Source: Sandaracinus amylolyticus (GTDB taxonomy: Bacteria > Myxococcota_A > Polyangia > Polyangiales > Sandaracinaceae). Taken from it: a DNA stretch of 64,000 nucleotides. The position numbers and the translations under genes were made by a program. Shown one piece after another: positions 31,861 through 41,445 of this stretch. The notes beneath the pieces are model-generated. The model was not told the origin of the DNA, ran no database searches, and saw nothing but the letters and a program-made list of their open reading frames with translations. Positions within the stretch are counted from its first letter, which is position 1; each line of letters opens with the position of its first letter. The stretch is from positions 4,588,001 through 4,652,000 of the forward strand of contig NZ_CP070225.1 of NCBI RefSeq assembly GCF_021631985.1, given 5' to 3'.

Positions 31861-33108
31861 ATGGCGAGCGAGGGCGATGCGGCACCTTCTTCCGGCCGCG
31901 CCCAGATGAGCGCCCCCCGCGCCGGAGCTGCGCGCGCCGAGCTCACGCTGCGCGACGGAGCGCGCGTCGCGATCGAGGTGCTCGACCACGACGACGCGGA
32001 TCGCCTCGCGAACCGCGGGCTCGCGGCGGCGACGACCGAGATCGAGCGCGCGCTCGGTCATCGCGAGGAGCCGGTCTCGCACCACCCGAAGATCGTCGGG
32101 CGCAGCGCGCCGATGCTCGCGCTCTTCCGCATGCTCGAGCGCATCCGGAACAGCGACGCGACGGTGCTCGTGCTCGGCGAGAACGGCACCGGCAAGGAGC
32201 TCGTCGCGCGCTCGATCCACGATCAGAGCCGCCGCGGCAACAAGCCCTTCGTCGCGACGAACTGCAGCGCGTTCAACGACAACCTGCTGGAGAGCGAGCT
32301 CTTCGGGCACAAGCGCGGCGCGTTCACCGGCGCGGTGAACGACAAGCCGGGCCTCTTCGAGGTCGCCAACGGCGGCACGTTCTTCATGGACGAGGTCGGC
32401 GACATGTCGCCGGGCATGCAGGTGAAGCTCCTGCGCGTCCTCCAGGAGGGCGTGTTCATGCCGGTCGGCGGCACCGAGCCCAAGCACGTCGACGTCCGCA
32501 TCATCGCGGCGACGAACCGCGATCTCGCGTCGATGGTGCGCCAGGGCACGTTCCGCGAGGACCTCTACTACCGCCTCCACGTCGTGTCGGTGCGCGTGCC
32601 GCCGCTGCGCGAGCGTCGCGACGACGTGCCGGTGCTCGTGAGCCACTTCCTCGGGAAGCTCGGCAAGCGCGACAAGCGCGAGAAGCTGCTCACGCCGCGC
32701 ACCCTCGAGCGCCTCGTCGCGCACGAGTGGCCGGGCAACGTGCGCGAGCTCGAGAACGAGATGGAGCGCCTCTGGGTGCTCTCGGGCGACGATCGCGTCA
32801 TCGACGAGGACCTGCTCAGCCCCGCGATCGGAAAGCGCCGCGCGCCGATCGCGCCGCAGCCCGCAGCCGAGCCCACCGCGCCGATCGCGACCAGCGCCGA
32901 GCCGGTGACCGCGGGACCGCCGCCCTCGCTGCCCGACGCGGTCGAGACGCTCGAGCGCCGCATGATCACCGAGGAGCTGCGCCGCGCGCGCGGCAACAAG
33001 ACGAAGGCCGCGGAGGCGCTGGGCATCAGCCGCCGCAACCTGATCCGCAAGGTGCAGGCGTACGGGCTCGAGGACGCGGGCAAGTCCCGCCCCGGCCCGC
33101 GTCCCTGA
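31861..33108 (+). CDS. Sigma-54-dependent activator without a classical sensor domain
   Basis: A 415-residue enhancer-binding protein. The N-terminal ~75 residues (RAELTLRDGARVAIEVL, DRLANRGLAAATTEIERAL) match no known sensor. The AAA+ domain has GENGTGKEL, GAFTGA and GGTFFMDEVGDM; Walker A reads GENGTGKE rather than the usual GETGTGKE. A Pro/Ala linker leads to the FIS-type helix-turn-helix (NKTKAAEALGISRRNLIRKV). The ATG at 31861 has GAGGAAGG upstream; ATG 31831 and GTG 31819 are alternatives. The following gene (21-bp gap) is a receiver protein, likely its partner. Confidence 0.92.
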   Translation: MASEGDAAPSSGRAQMSAPRAGAARAELTLRDGARVAIEVLDHDDADRLANRGLAAATTEIERALGHREEPVSHHPKIVGRSAPMLALFRMLERIRNSDATVLVLGENGTGKELVARSIHDQSRRGNKPFVATNCSAFNDNLLESELFGHKRGAFTGAVNDKPGLFEVANGGTFFMDEVGDMSPGMQVKLLRVLQEGVFMPVGGTEPKHVDVRIIAATNRDLASMVRQGTFREDLYYRLHVVSVRVPPLRERRDDVPVLVSHFLGKLGKRDKREKLLTPRTLERLVAHEWPGNVRELENEMERLWVLSGDDRVIDEDLLSPAIGKRRAPIAPQPAAEPTAPIATSAEPVTAGPPPSLPDAVETLERRMITEELRRARGNKTKAAEALGISRRNLIRKVQAYGLEDAGKSRPGPRP

Positions 33109-33129
33109 ACGACGGAGAGGCGCTCGCCC

Positions 33130-34044
33130 GTGAACGCGCTCGTCCTCATCGCAGAGCCGGATCCCTTCAACCTCCGGCTCTTGCAGGAGGTCTGCGAGGC
33201 CGCGGGGCACGAGGTCGTCACCGCGCTCGAGGGCGGCGCCGCGCTGGATCTCGTCGCGCGCAAGCGCCCGGACCTCGCGCTGATCGACGTGGGGCTGCCG
33301 ATGCACGTGCCCGCGCCCGTCGCGCTGCCGAAGGGCGACGAGCCGCTGGGTGGGCTCGAGGTGCTTCGCGTGCTCAAGGCGGATCCCGAGCTCAAGGCGA
33401 TCCCCGTCCTCGTCACCACGCCCGCCGACGACGTGGAGAGCCGGCGCGCGTCGATCGTGCTCGGCGCCGAAGACTACGTCGCGCGCCCCTATCGCGTGTT
33501 CGAGATCCAGCAGCGCATCCGCAACGCGCTGCGCCGGGTGATCGCCGAGCGCCGGCTGCTCTCGCTCGGCGACGAGGAGCTGCTCGATCCGCTCACCCGC
33601 GCGGGCAGCGCGGCGCAGATGCAGATCAGCATCGAGTACGAGATGACGCGCGCGGTGCGCTACGGGCATCCGCTCTCGTGCGTGAGCCTGCGCGTCGCGG
33701 GGCTCGGCCGCGTGATCGCGGAGCTCGGGCGCGAGGCGGGCGACGGCGTGCTCGTGCAGCTCACGCAGGGCGTGCGCGGCTGCATCCGCGCGATCGATCA
33801 CCTGTTCCGCGCCGATCGCGACGAGCTCGTGGTGCTGCTGCCCGAGACGAGCGCGGGCGATGCGAAGACCGTCGTGCGGCGGCTGCGCGAGCGCGAGGAG
33901 AGCGGAGGGCTCGCGGGAGCGGCGATCGGCGCGCCGCTCGGGCTCGAGATCGGCCTGGCGGGACGGCCCGAGTCGCGCGCCACCGATGGGCCCGCGTTGC
34001 TCGCCGCCGCACGCTCGACCCGCCGTCCGCTCGCCAAGAGCTGA
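33130..34044 (+). CDS. Receiver-domain protein with degenerate GGDEF-like C-terminus
   Basis: A 304-residue protein. The receiver domain (about 1-135) has the acidic pair in VLIAEPDPFN (one acid lost in E-P-D), the phospho-acceptor Asp in LALIDVGLPM, and a 15-residue insert (HVPAPVALPKGDEPL) before the alpha-3 helix. The C-terminal ~150 residues have a GGDEF fold without its signature: where GGDEF belongs there is FRADRDELVVLLP. It should not make cyclic di-GMP. It follows the sigma-54 activator by 21 bp. A degenerate domain of this kind may bind nucleotides or proteins. Confidence 0.75.
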   Translation: MNALVLIAEPDPFNLRLLQEVCEAAGHEVVTALEGGAALDLVARKRPDLALIDVGLPMHVPAPVALPKGDEPLGGLEVLRVLKADPELKAIPVLVTTPADDVESRRASIVLGAEDYVARPYRVFEIQQRIRNALRRVIAERRLLSLGDEELLDPLTRAGSAAQMQISIEYEMTRAVRYGHPLSCVSLRVAGLGRVIAELGREAGDGVLVQLTQGVRGCIRAIDHLFRADRDELVVLLPETSAGDAKTVVRRLREREESGGLAGAAIGAPLGLEIGLAGRPESRATDGPALLAAARSTRRPLAKS

Positions 34045-34054
34045 CGCTACGCGC

Positions 34055-35956
34055 TCACGGGCAGGTGAGGCCCATGCCCGCGAGCTGCTCGCGCACCGTC
34101 GAGATCGCCGGGTGATCGGGCGCGATCTGGCAGAAGCGCTGGTAGTCGCGGATCGCGTCGGCGCGTCGGCCGGCGCGCAGCTCGCAGTCGGCGCGTCGCT
34201 TGATCGCGAAGGGCGTCGCGCCGTGCGCGATCAGCTGGTCGAGGATCGTGATGCAGAGGTTCGGATCGCCCTCGGCCAGCGCGCGCGAGGCGAGCTCGAG
34301 CGGATCGAGCGTCGTGGGCGCGGGCTCGGGCTCCACCGGCGCGGGCTCGGGCGCGGCGGTGCGCTCGCGGCGCGTGCGACGCGTCGTCGGGCGCGGCGCT
34401 TCCTCGGGCACGTCGGGCGCGACCGGGAGCTCGTCGGCGCTCTCGGGCTCGGCCTCGTCGGGCGCGGGCTCGGGGCTCACGGGCGGCGGCGTGACGCTGG
34501 GCGCCGGTGCGCTGGTCGCCGGCGTGGGCGTCGTCGCGGGCGGAGCGGGCGCGTCGGGCGCGCGCATGTAGTGCAGCGCGGCGACCGCGATCGCCGCGCT
34601 GATCGCGCCCGCGACCAGGCCCGCGACGATCAGCAGCAGCCGACCGAGCATCGGGTTGCTCGGCGGCGCGGGCGACGGTGCGTCCCATCCGCTCGAGCTC
34701 GCCGTCGCCGACGCGCGCGGAGGCGACTGCGTCTGCTCGCGCCACGAGTCCGACGCGCCGCGCGATGCGCTCGGAGCGACCTCGGGGCGCGCGGCGACCG
34801 GCACCGCCACCGGCGACGGCGCGTCCGCGCTCGCCATCACCAGCGTCGCCGGCGCGGGCTTCGGGCCCGGCACCGACGCGCGCAGCTCGGTCTCGTCGAT
34901 CACGCCGAACGCGCTGAACGTGCCCGGTCGCAGCGCATCCGACGATGCACCCGCGCGCGGCGCCGGGCTCGGCACCATCGCGCTCGCAGGCGGCGGGTGC
35001 GCGGGCTGGGGCGGCGGAGGCACGCTCCCGGGCCCGACGAGCCCGGCCCCGCCGAGCGCCTGGGTGCGCAGCACCTTCTTCGGCAGCGCGCGCGCCCGCG
35101 ACGTCGCGCCCGCCGCGTCGAGGAACGCATCCGCGAGATCGGTCGCGCTCGCCCAGCGCGCCTCTCTCGCGCGCGCCATCGCGCGCATCACCACCGCCTC
35201 GATCGCCGACGTGAGGTCGGGACGCAGCGAGCGCAGCGGCGCGACCTTGCCGTGCAGGATCGCGACGATGAGATCGGTCGGCGTCGACGCGAGGAACGGC
35301 GGCTTCGCCGCCATCGCCTCGTAGAGGATCACGCCCAGCGCGTAGACGTCGGCGCGCGGATCGATGTCGGGCTCGGCACCGAGCTGCTCGGGCGACATGT
35401 AGCGCGGCGTCCCGAGCACCTCGCCGGTGTACGTGAGGCGATCGCCGCCGAAGACCTTCGAGATGCCGAAGTCGAGCAGCTTCACCTGCTGCTCACCCGC
35501 GCCGCCGCTCGCGAGCGGCACCAGGAACACGTTGTCGGGCTTGAGGTCGCGATGGACGATGCTCTTCGCGTGCGCCGCCGCGAGCGCCGCGCACGTGCCC
35601 GTGACGATCGGCGCGAGCTCGAGCGGCTGCATCGGTCCGCGCCGCATGCGCGCGCCGAGGGTCTCGCCCTCGAGCAGCTCCATGGCGACGAACACCGAGT
35701 TGTTGTCGAGCTGCCCGTAGGTCTCGACCCGCACGATCGCGGGGTGCGAGAGCGCGCTCAGGACCTCGCCCTCGCGCTTGAGGCGCTGCATCGCCTCGGC
35801 GCTCGCGGCGATCTGCGGGCGCAGCAGCTTCAGCGCGACCGGCCGCTGCGTCGCGAGATCCTGGGCGCGCCACACGTCCGCCATGCCGCCCGATCCGAGC
35901 GGGAGCTCGAGGCGGAAGCGACCCGCGACCACCGCGCCCGGCGCGACGTTCACCAC
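34055..35956 (-). CDS. Transmembrane serine/threonine protein kinase
   Basis: A 633-residue Hanks-type kinase. The kinase domain (about 10-275) shows the glycine loop LGSGGMADVW, catalytic Lys in VALKLLRP, HRDLKPDN, DFGIS and an APE-equivalent MSPEQ. A Pro/Ser/Ala-rich linker of about 160 residues leads to one membrane helix (about 435-460). The outer part is Pro/Glu-rich and ends in helical repeats (GDPNLCITILDQLIA, KRRADCELRAGRRADAI) of TPR type. It would phosphorylate cytoplasmic targets on an envelope signal, perhaps FHA proteins such as that at 30218-31117. Start is GTG. Confidence 0.93.
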   Translation of the reverse strand: MVNVAPGAVVAGRFRLELPLGSGGMADVWRAQDLATQRPVALKLLRPQIAASAEAMQRLKREGEVLSALSHPAIVRVETYGQLDNNSVFVAMELLEGETLGARMRRGPMQPLELAPIVTGTCAALAAAHAKSIVHRDLKPDNVFLVPLASGGAGEQQVKLLDFGISKVFGGDRLTYTGEVLGTPRYMSPEQLGAEPDIDPRADVYALGVILYEAMAAKPPFLASTPTDLIVAILHGKVAPLRSLRPDLTSAIEAVVMRAMARAREARWASATDLADAFLDAAGATSRARALPKKVLRTQALGGAGLVGPGSVPPPPQPAHPPPASAMVPSPAPRAGASSDALRPGTFSAFGVIDETELRASVPGPKPAPATLVMASADAPSPVAVPVAARPEVAPSASRGASDSWREQTQSPPRASATASSSGWDAPSPAPPSNPMLGRLLLIVAGLVAGAISAAIAVAALHYMRAPDAPAPPATTPTPATSAPAPSVTPPPVSPEPAPDEAEPESADELPVAPDVPEEAPRPTTRRTRRERTAAPEPAPVEPEPAPTTLDPLELASRALAEGDPNLCITILDQLIAHGATPFAIKRRADCELRAGRRADAIRDYQRFCQIAPDHPAISTVREQLAGMGLTCP

Positions 35957-36025
35957 GGGGCCTTCGCGCGGGCGGGGCGGACGCTCATCGATGAGCCGAC
36001 ATGATCGAAGCGACGCTCGACGCCG

Positions 36026-38275
36026 TCAACCGTGATGCGCGCGCCGGCGGCGCATCGCGATGGCGAGCCCGAGCGCAGCGAGGAGGCCGAGCGCGGCCCT
36101 CGCTTCGCCGCGACCACGTGCGCCCGCGGCGCGGCAGCTGCAGCCCTCGTCGCCGTCGACGGATCCACCGCCGTCGGCGGCACCTCCGTCGCGACGCCCC
36201 GCGTCGCTCCCGACGCTCGCGTCATCGGTCACGGCCGCGTCCTCGTCGGTCGCCCCCGCGTCGCACGTCTCGCCGGGGATCCCGACGCACGTGCCCTCCG
36301 CGTCGCACGCGTCGCCGGTGGTGCAGCCGTTGCCGTCGTCGCACGCGACGCCTGCCGCGACAGGCTCGGTCGTGCAGCCCGTCGCGGGGTCGCACGCGCT
36401 CGTCGTGCAGGGGCTCGTGTCCTCGCAGGTGAGCGGCGTTCCCGCGACGCACGCGCCCGACGCGGCGCACGTCTCGTCGCCGTCGCACCTGTCCTCGTCC
36501 GCGCAGGTCGCGCCTGCCGCTGCGAGGGGGTTCGTGCACGCGCCGGTCGCGGGCGCGCACACGTCGTCGGTGCAGAGATCGTCGTCGCTGCAGTCGACCG
36601 GAGTGCCCGCCACGCAGTTGCCCGCCGCGTCGCAGGCCTCCGCGCCGTCGCAGAGATCCGCGTCGGCGCACGCGGTGCCGGCGGAGGCGGGATCGTGGTC
36701 GCAGCCGGTCGCCGCCACGCACGCGTCGTCGGTGCACGGGTTCGAGTCGTCGCACTCGAGCGGCGTCGTCGCGTCGAGGCAGTTGCCGGTCGCGTCGCAC
36801 GTCTCCTCGCCGTCGCAGAGATCCGCGTCGGGGCACGCGGTGCCCGCGGCCCTCACCTCGCAGCTGAACAGCGCCGCGCACTCGTAGCAGCCCCCACACG
36901 TCGCCGGCTCCGCGCGATCACACGTCGCGACCACGCTCGAGAAGTCGGTCGCGGTGTCGTCGGTGTCGCGCGTCGCGGGACCGCGGATCGCGACCTGACC
37001 TTCCATCGGCGGGCTCAGCGCGGCCACGCCGAACGCGTTCGACGTGCCCCACGTCACGACGTCGACGATCGTGTCGCGCGCATCGACCACCAGGATCTCG
37101 TCGGCGCCGTTGCCGAGCCCGGCCGCGCCCGGCGTGCCGGTGAACCACGCCAAGTACGGCGTGAGATCGGGGACCGCGGGATCGCTCGCTTCCATCTCGT
37201 AGTCGGGCGGCGCACCGAAGCTCGTCGCGAACACCATCGCGCGGCGCGCGATCACGATCGTGTCGCCCGCCGCGATCGTCGAGCCCGCGGGGAACGACAG
37301 CATCGCCTCGGCGCCGTTGCTCGTGCGGATCGTCTCCTCGTCGCCGACCTTCACGCCCGCGAGCGAGAGCGCCGACCCGGTCTGGTTGAAGATCGCGAGC
37401 CACTCGTCGGGCTCCGCCGATCCCGCGGTGTTCGACGCGAAGCGCGCCACCAGCAGCGGCGCGACCACCTCGCCGCTCGTGGTGTCGAAGAAGACGTCGA
37501 GGTGGTGATCGACGTCGCCGTCCATCACCTCGTCCCACGTGTTCCCGGTGCGTGCCGGGCCGCCGTAATTCGTCAGCGCGTCGAGCGCGTTCGAGATCGA
37601 TGCATCGCCGATCGCGCGCGTGTTCCCGGTGCTCGTGTCCTCGCGGAACGTCGCGACCGTCAGCCGCATCGCCGCCGGCGGGCCGGTGCGCGAGAGCGCC
37701 GCCCACGGGATCGTGATCTCCATCGCGCCCGTCGCCGCCTGATCGATCGTGCCGGTGCCGACCTGTGCGAACGCCGTGCTCAGCACCCGCACGCTCGGTG
37801 CGCCGCCGGTGCGCTGCGTCTGCACCAGGAATTCCCACTCCGCGTCCGCCGCGACCGTCGTGTCCGCGAAGCCGCCGAAATTCGCCTCGCCGCTGCCGCT
37901 CGTCCGATCGAGATCGATCGCGATCTGCACCTGCGTCGGATCGCCACCGATCGGATCGGGCCCGACCACCACGAGGAAGTGAAGCCCCGCCGCCGAGCTC
38001 GTCACCGCGAAGCGCGAGAGGTCCGCCGGGATCTCCGGCCCCGGCGCCGACAGATCGGTGCGGGTGTCGCCCGGCGCGTCGCTCCAGACCAGCTCACCGG
38101 CCGGGTCGATCGTGCGCACGACGAGCGCGAGGTTGGTCACGCCCGGCGGCGGTGTGCGCGACGACCACTCCGCCGTGTTGCCGTCGACGGTCACGTCGTG
38201 CGCGCTCGCGACCCTCGGCAGCGCGGCCATCGCCGCGAAGATCGAGACGAAGCACAAGCCCTCTCTGGCTCTCAC
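36026..38275 (-). CDS. MYXO-CTERM surface protein with lamin-tail-like and cysteine-rich repeats
   Basis: A 749-residue exported protein. A signal peptide is followed by a beta-rich domain (about 30-250) resembling carbohydrate- or dockerin-type modules. An LTD-like (lamin tail) domain follows (DEWLAIFNQTGSALSLAGVK). About residues 460-690 hold repeats of C-x4-6-C modules (ACADADLCDGAEACDAAGNC) like those in myxobacterial surface adhesins. The C-terminus has CSCRAAGARGR, a hydrophobic stretch and MRRRR, the MYXO-CTERM pattern for outer-surface anchoring. The GTG start at 38275 has GGAGG upstream. Function is probably binding or adhesion. Confidence 0.8.
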   Translation of the reverse strand: MRAREGLCFVSIFAAMAALPRVASAHDVTVDGNTAEWSSRTPPPGVTNLALVVRTIDPAGELVWSDAPGDTRTDLSAPGPEIPADLSRFAVTSSAAGLHFLVVVGPDPIGGDPTQVQIAIDLDRTSGSGEANFGGFADTTVAADAEWEFLVQTQRTGGAPSVRVLSTAFAQVGTGTIDQAATGAMEITIPWAALSRTGPPAAMRLTVATFREDTSTGNTRAIGDASISNALDALTNYGGPARTGNTWDEVMDGDVDHHLDVFFDTTSGEVVAPLLVARFASNTAGSAEPDEWLAIFNQTGSALSLAGVKVGDEETIRTSNGAEAMLSFPAGSTIAAGDTIVIARRAMVFATSFGAPPDYEMEASDPAVPDLTPYLAWFTGTPGAAGLGNGADEILVVDARDTIVDVVTWGTSNAFGVAALSPPMEGQVAIRGPATRDTDDTATDFSSVVATCDRAEPATCGGCYECAALFSCEVRAAGTACPDADLCDGEETCDATGNCLDATTPLECDDSNPCTDDACVAATGCDHDPASAGTACADADLCDGAEACDAAGNCVAGTPVDCSDDDLCTDDVCAPATGACTNPLAAAGATCADEDRCDGDETCAASGACVAGTPLTCEDTSPCTTSACDPATGCTTEPVAAGVACDDGNGCTTGDACDAEGTCVGIPGETCDAGATDEDAAVTDDASVGSDAGRRDGGAADGGGSVDGDEGCSCRAAGARGRGEARAALGLLAALGLAIAMRRRRAHHG

Positions 38276-38347
38276 GCAGGACCTCCCCCGGGGCCCCCGC
38301 CCCGCTCCGCGAAGCGGCGAGGCCCCCGTCCCGCGAATGGCCGCGCG

Positions 38348-41020
38348 CTACTTCGCTTCCCCCCAGCTCCGACCGACGCCGATCTCGACGACCAGCGGAA
38401 CACGCAGGTCGGACCACGGGCGCTCCATCTCGCCACGGATGACGGCGCTGGCAAGCTCCACCTCCGCGGGCGGCGCCTCGAACACCAGCTCGTCGTGCAC
38501 CTGCAGCAGCATGCGCGTGCTCGGCGCGACCTCGGGCAGCCGGCGCGCGATCGCGAGCATCGCGAGCTTGCAGAGGTCCGCGGCCGAGCCCTGGATCGGC
38601 GTGTTCGCCGCGATGCGCTCGCCGGTCGCGCGATCGGTCGAGTTCAGGCTCGAGAGCTCGGGGATGTAGCGGCGACGACCGAGCAGGGTCTCGACGTAGC
38701 CGGTCTCGTGCGCCCTCGCGATGGTGCGATCGAGCCACGCGCGCACGCCCGCGTAGTGCTCGAAGTACTGCTCGATGTAGCGCTGCGCGTCCTTGCGCGG
38801 GATGCCGAGGATCTGCCCGAGCGCGGTCGCGCCCTGCCCGTAGATCGTCGCGAAGTTCACGGTCTTCCCGATGTTGCGCTGCTCGGACGTGACGTCCTCG
38901 GGCGCGATCGAGAAGAGCAGCGACGCGGTGCGACGATGCAGGTCGAGGTTCTCGCGGAACGCCTCGAGCAGCCGCGCGTCGTCGGAGAACTGAGCGAGGA
39001 CGCGCAGCTCGATCTGGCTCCAGTCCGCGGCGATCAGCACCGTGCCCTCGGGCGCGACGAACGCCTTGCGGATGCGCTTGCCCTCGGGCGTGCGCACCGG
39101 CGTGCGCTGCAGATCGGGATCGGTCGTGATGAGCCGCCCCGACACCCCGGTCGTCTGCAGGAAGCTCGCGTGCACCCGCCCGGTCTCGGGCGAGACCGCC
39201 TCGCGCAGAACGTCGGTGTACGTGTTGATCAGCTTCGCGAGCTCGCGCTGCTGGAGGATGAGGCGCGCGATCTCGTGCTTGGGCGCGAGCCGCTCCAGCA
39301 CCTCGGCGTCGGTGCTGTAGCCGGTCTTCGTCTTCTTCACGACCGGCAGCTTCAGCTCCTCGAAGAGCACGTCGGCGAGCTGCTTGGTCGAGCCGATGTT
39401 GAACTCGTGGCCCGCGAGCGCGTAGATGCGCTGCTCGATCTCGGCCTTGCGCGCCTTGAACTCCTCGCTCATCGCGCCGAGGTCGGCCTGGTCGACCCGG
39501 ATGCCCGCGAGCTCCATCGACGCGAGCACGCTCGAGAGCGGGCGCTCGACCTTCTCGTAGACCCCGCGCTGCCCTTCCTTCTCGAGCCGCTCGCGCAGCA
39601 CCGGCGCGAGCGCGAGCACCACGTCGGCGAGCTGCCCGGCCCACGACGCGGCCTCCTCGCACGTCGCCTCGCTCGGCTTGCGCTCCTTCTGCCCGCTGCC
39701 GACCAGCGACTTCAGCGGCGGCACACCGCGCTGCACGTACTCCTTCGCGACCTGATCGAGCCGGTGCGGGATGCACTTGTTCGGCTCGACGAGGAACGAC
39801 GCGAGCATCGTGTCGAACACGTCGCCGCGCAGCGTGACGTTCTCGCGGCGCAGCAGGATCTCGAGCTGCTTCGCGTCGTGCACCGCCTTGGGTCGCGACG
39901 CGTCCTCGAAGAACGGGCGCACCAGCGCGAGCCCTTCCTCGCCGAGGCACGCGCCCTGTCCGGTGAGCGGCAGATAGAACGGGTCGCCGGCCGTCGCGGC
40001 GAACGCGAGCCCGACGAGATCGCCGCGCACCACGTGCGCGATCGGCTCGAAGACCGGCTGCACCGCGACGTCGCGATCGCGCGGCAGCGCGTCCATCGCG
40101 GCGCGCGCCGCGTCGAGGGTGCCGAGGCAGCGCACCGCGCTCGTCGTGGTGTCGCTCGCGCGCGCTTCGTCGCCGCCCGAGAGCAGCGAGTAGAACTCGA
40201 GCTCGCGGTAGAGCGCGTCGAGCTCGGTGCGATCGGGCGGCGCGATGATCAGCGCGTCGAGCGAGACGTCGAGCGGCACGTCGGGATCGATCGTCGCGAG
40301 CTCGCGATAGAGCTTCACCTCCTCGGCGTGCTCGATCAGCGTGGCCTTCTGCTTGCCCTTGAGCTGCTCGACGTTCGCGAGGATCCCGTCGATCGATCCG
40401 TAGGTCTCGAGGAGCTGCGCCGCGCCCTTCTGACCGATGCCGGGCACGCCGGGGATGTTGTCGACGTTGTCGCCCATCAGCGCGAGCAGGTCGGGGATGC
40501 GCTGCGGGGGCACGCCCCACTTCTTGCGCACGAGCTCGGCGTCGTAGACGACGTCCTTCATCGTGTCCTGCATGCGGATGCCCTCGCGCACCATCTGCGC
40601 GAGGTCCTTGTCGCCTGCGACGATCACGACCTCCATGCCCATCTCGAGCCCGCGCTTCGCGAGCGTCGCGATGACGTCGTCGGCCTCGTAGCCGGGCACC
40701 CGCAGCATCGGGAAGTGGTTCGCGCTCACCACGCGATCGATCCACGCCAGCTGCTCGCGCAGCTCACCCGCGATCGGCGGGCGCTGCGCCTTGTACTGCG
40801 GGAACTTCTCCTCGCGCACCGTCGCGCCCGGCGCGTCGAACACGACGGCGCCGCGATCGGGCATGCGCCCCGAGAAGAGCTTCCGGAACATCGTCGCGAA
40901 CCCGAAGGTCGCGTTGGTGTGCAGCCCGGTGCGCGTCGCGAGATTCGACGGGAGGCCGAAGAAGGCGCGGAAGACGAGCCAGCTGCCGTCGACCAGGACG
41001 AGGCGTTCTGTGCGAGCCAT
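38348..41020 (-). CDS. polA: DNA polymerase I
   Basis: A 890-residue DNA polymerase I. The N-terminal 5'-3' exonuclease (about 1-300) starts MARTERLVLVDGSWLVFRAF and has the flap-nuclease acids (VPGYEADDVIATLA, VIVAGDKDL). The middle domain (about 315-490) lacks the DxE proofreading pair (VAVQPVFEPIAHVV instead). The polymerase domain has motif A DWSQIELRVLAQFS, motif B RNIGKTVNFATIYG and motif C LLQVHDELVFEA. It fills gaps and removes primers. Loss of the proofreading acids suggests no 3'-5' activity, as in Taq and Bacillus enzymes. The 500-bp region before it (41021-41523) holds only repeats and hairpins. Confidence 0.95.
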   Translation of the reverse strand: MARTERLVLVDGSWLVFRAFFGLPSNLATRTGLHTNATFGFATMFRKLFSGRMPDRGAVVFDAPGATVREEKFPQYKAQRPPIAGELREQLAWIDRVVSANHFPMLRVPGYEADDVIATLAKRGLEMGMEVVIVAGDKDLAQMVREGIRMQDTMKDVVYDAELVRKKWGVPPQRIPDLLALMGDNVDNIPGVPGIGQKGAAQLLETYGSIDGILANVEQLKGKQKATLIEHAEEVKLYRELATIDPDVPLDVSLDALIIAPPDRTELDALYRELEFYSLLSGGDEARASDTTTSAVRCLGTLDAARAAMDALPRDRDVAVQPVFEPIAHVVRGDLVGLAFAATAGDPFYLPLTGQGACLGEEGLALVRPFFEDASRPKAVHDAKQLEILLRRENVTLRGDVFDTMLASFLVEPNKCIPHRLDQVAKEYVQRGVPPLKSLVGSGQKERKPSEATCEEAASWAGQLADVVLALAPVLRERLEKEGQRGVYEKVERPLSSVLASMELAGIRVDQADLGAMSEEFKARKAEIEQRIYALAGHEFNIGSTKQLADVLFEELKLPVVKKTKTGYSTDAEVLERLAPKHEIARLILQQRELAKLINTYTDVLREAVSPETGRVHASFLQTTGVSGRLITTDPDLQRTPVRTPEGKRIRKAFVAPEGTVLIAADWSQIELRVLAQFSDDARLLEAFRENLDLHRRTASLLFSIAPEDVTSEQRNIGKTVNFATIYGQGATALGQILGIPRKDAQRYIEQYFEHYAGVRAWLDRTIARAHETGYVETLLGRRRYIPELSSLNSTDRATGERIAANTPIQGSAADLCKLAMLAIARRLPEVAPSTRMLLQVHDELVFEAPPAEVELASAVIRGEMERPWSDLRVPLVVEIGVGRSWGEAK

Positions 41021-41310
41021 GGCCGCGGAGTGTAGAGCGATGAGACCGCGCGGGGAGAGGCGTCGGTAGGGGCGCGGTGCGGGGGTCCGTGCTCGGGCAG
41101 TCCTCGAGGATCGCTTGCGATGCGCAGCGAGGTGGCGGGCGAGGTGGTGTCGTGCGCGCGATCGCTTCGCGCTCGCGTGCACTGGCTCGCGCGGCGCTCT
41201 GGATGGCTGGTGGGCCTCTGCGGAATCTGCGCGCGGACCCCCGCACCGCGCCCCGGCTGGTGAGGCTTCGGCCGCGCGGGGAGGAAGAGCGCGCCTCTTT
41301 CTTTGGTGGG

Positions 41311-41357
41311 GAAAGAGCGAGACGCACGAGCCCGCTCTGCGGGCTCGTACGTCTCGC
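41311..41357 (-). terminator. Long hairpin and T-rich tail, terminator of the lipid-kinase unit
   Basis: Bases 41317-41357 form an 18-bp stem with one mismatch around a TCT loop (core ACGAGCCCGC with GCGGGCTCGT). Read on the minus strand it is followed by TCTTTC. It sits about 165 bp after the stop of the lipid-kinase gene. A second hairpin (CTCTTTC with GAAAGAG, 41295-41317) touches it and a third (GAGTCGG with CCGACTC) lies at 41411-41428. No gene is seen in 41021-41523. Confidence 0.55.
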
Positions 41358-41445
41358 GGGCCGGGCTCGCGCTGCGCGCATCGCCCATCTCGAGAGCCGC
41401 TCGCACGTCAGAGTCGGGTCTCCGACTCGCACCCGCCATCGCCCG

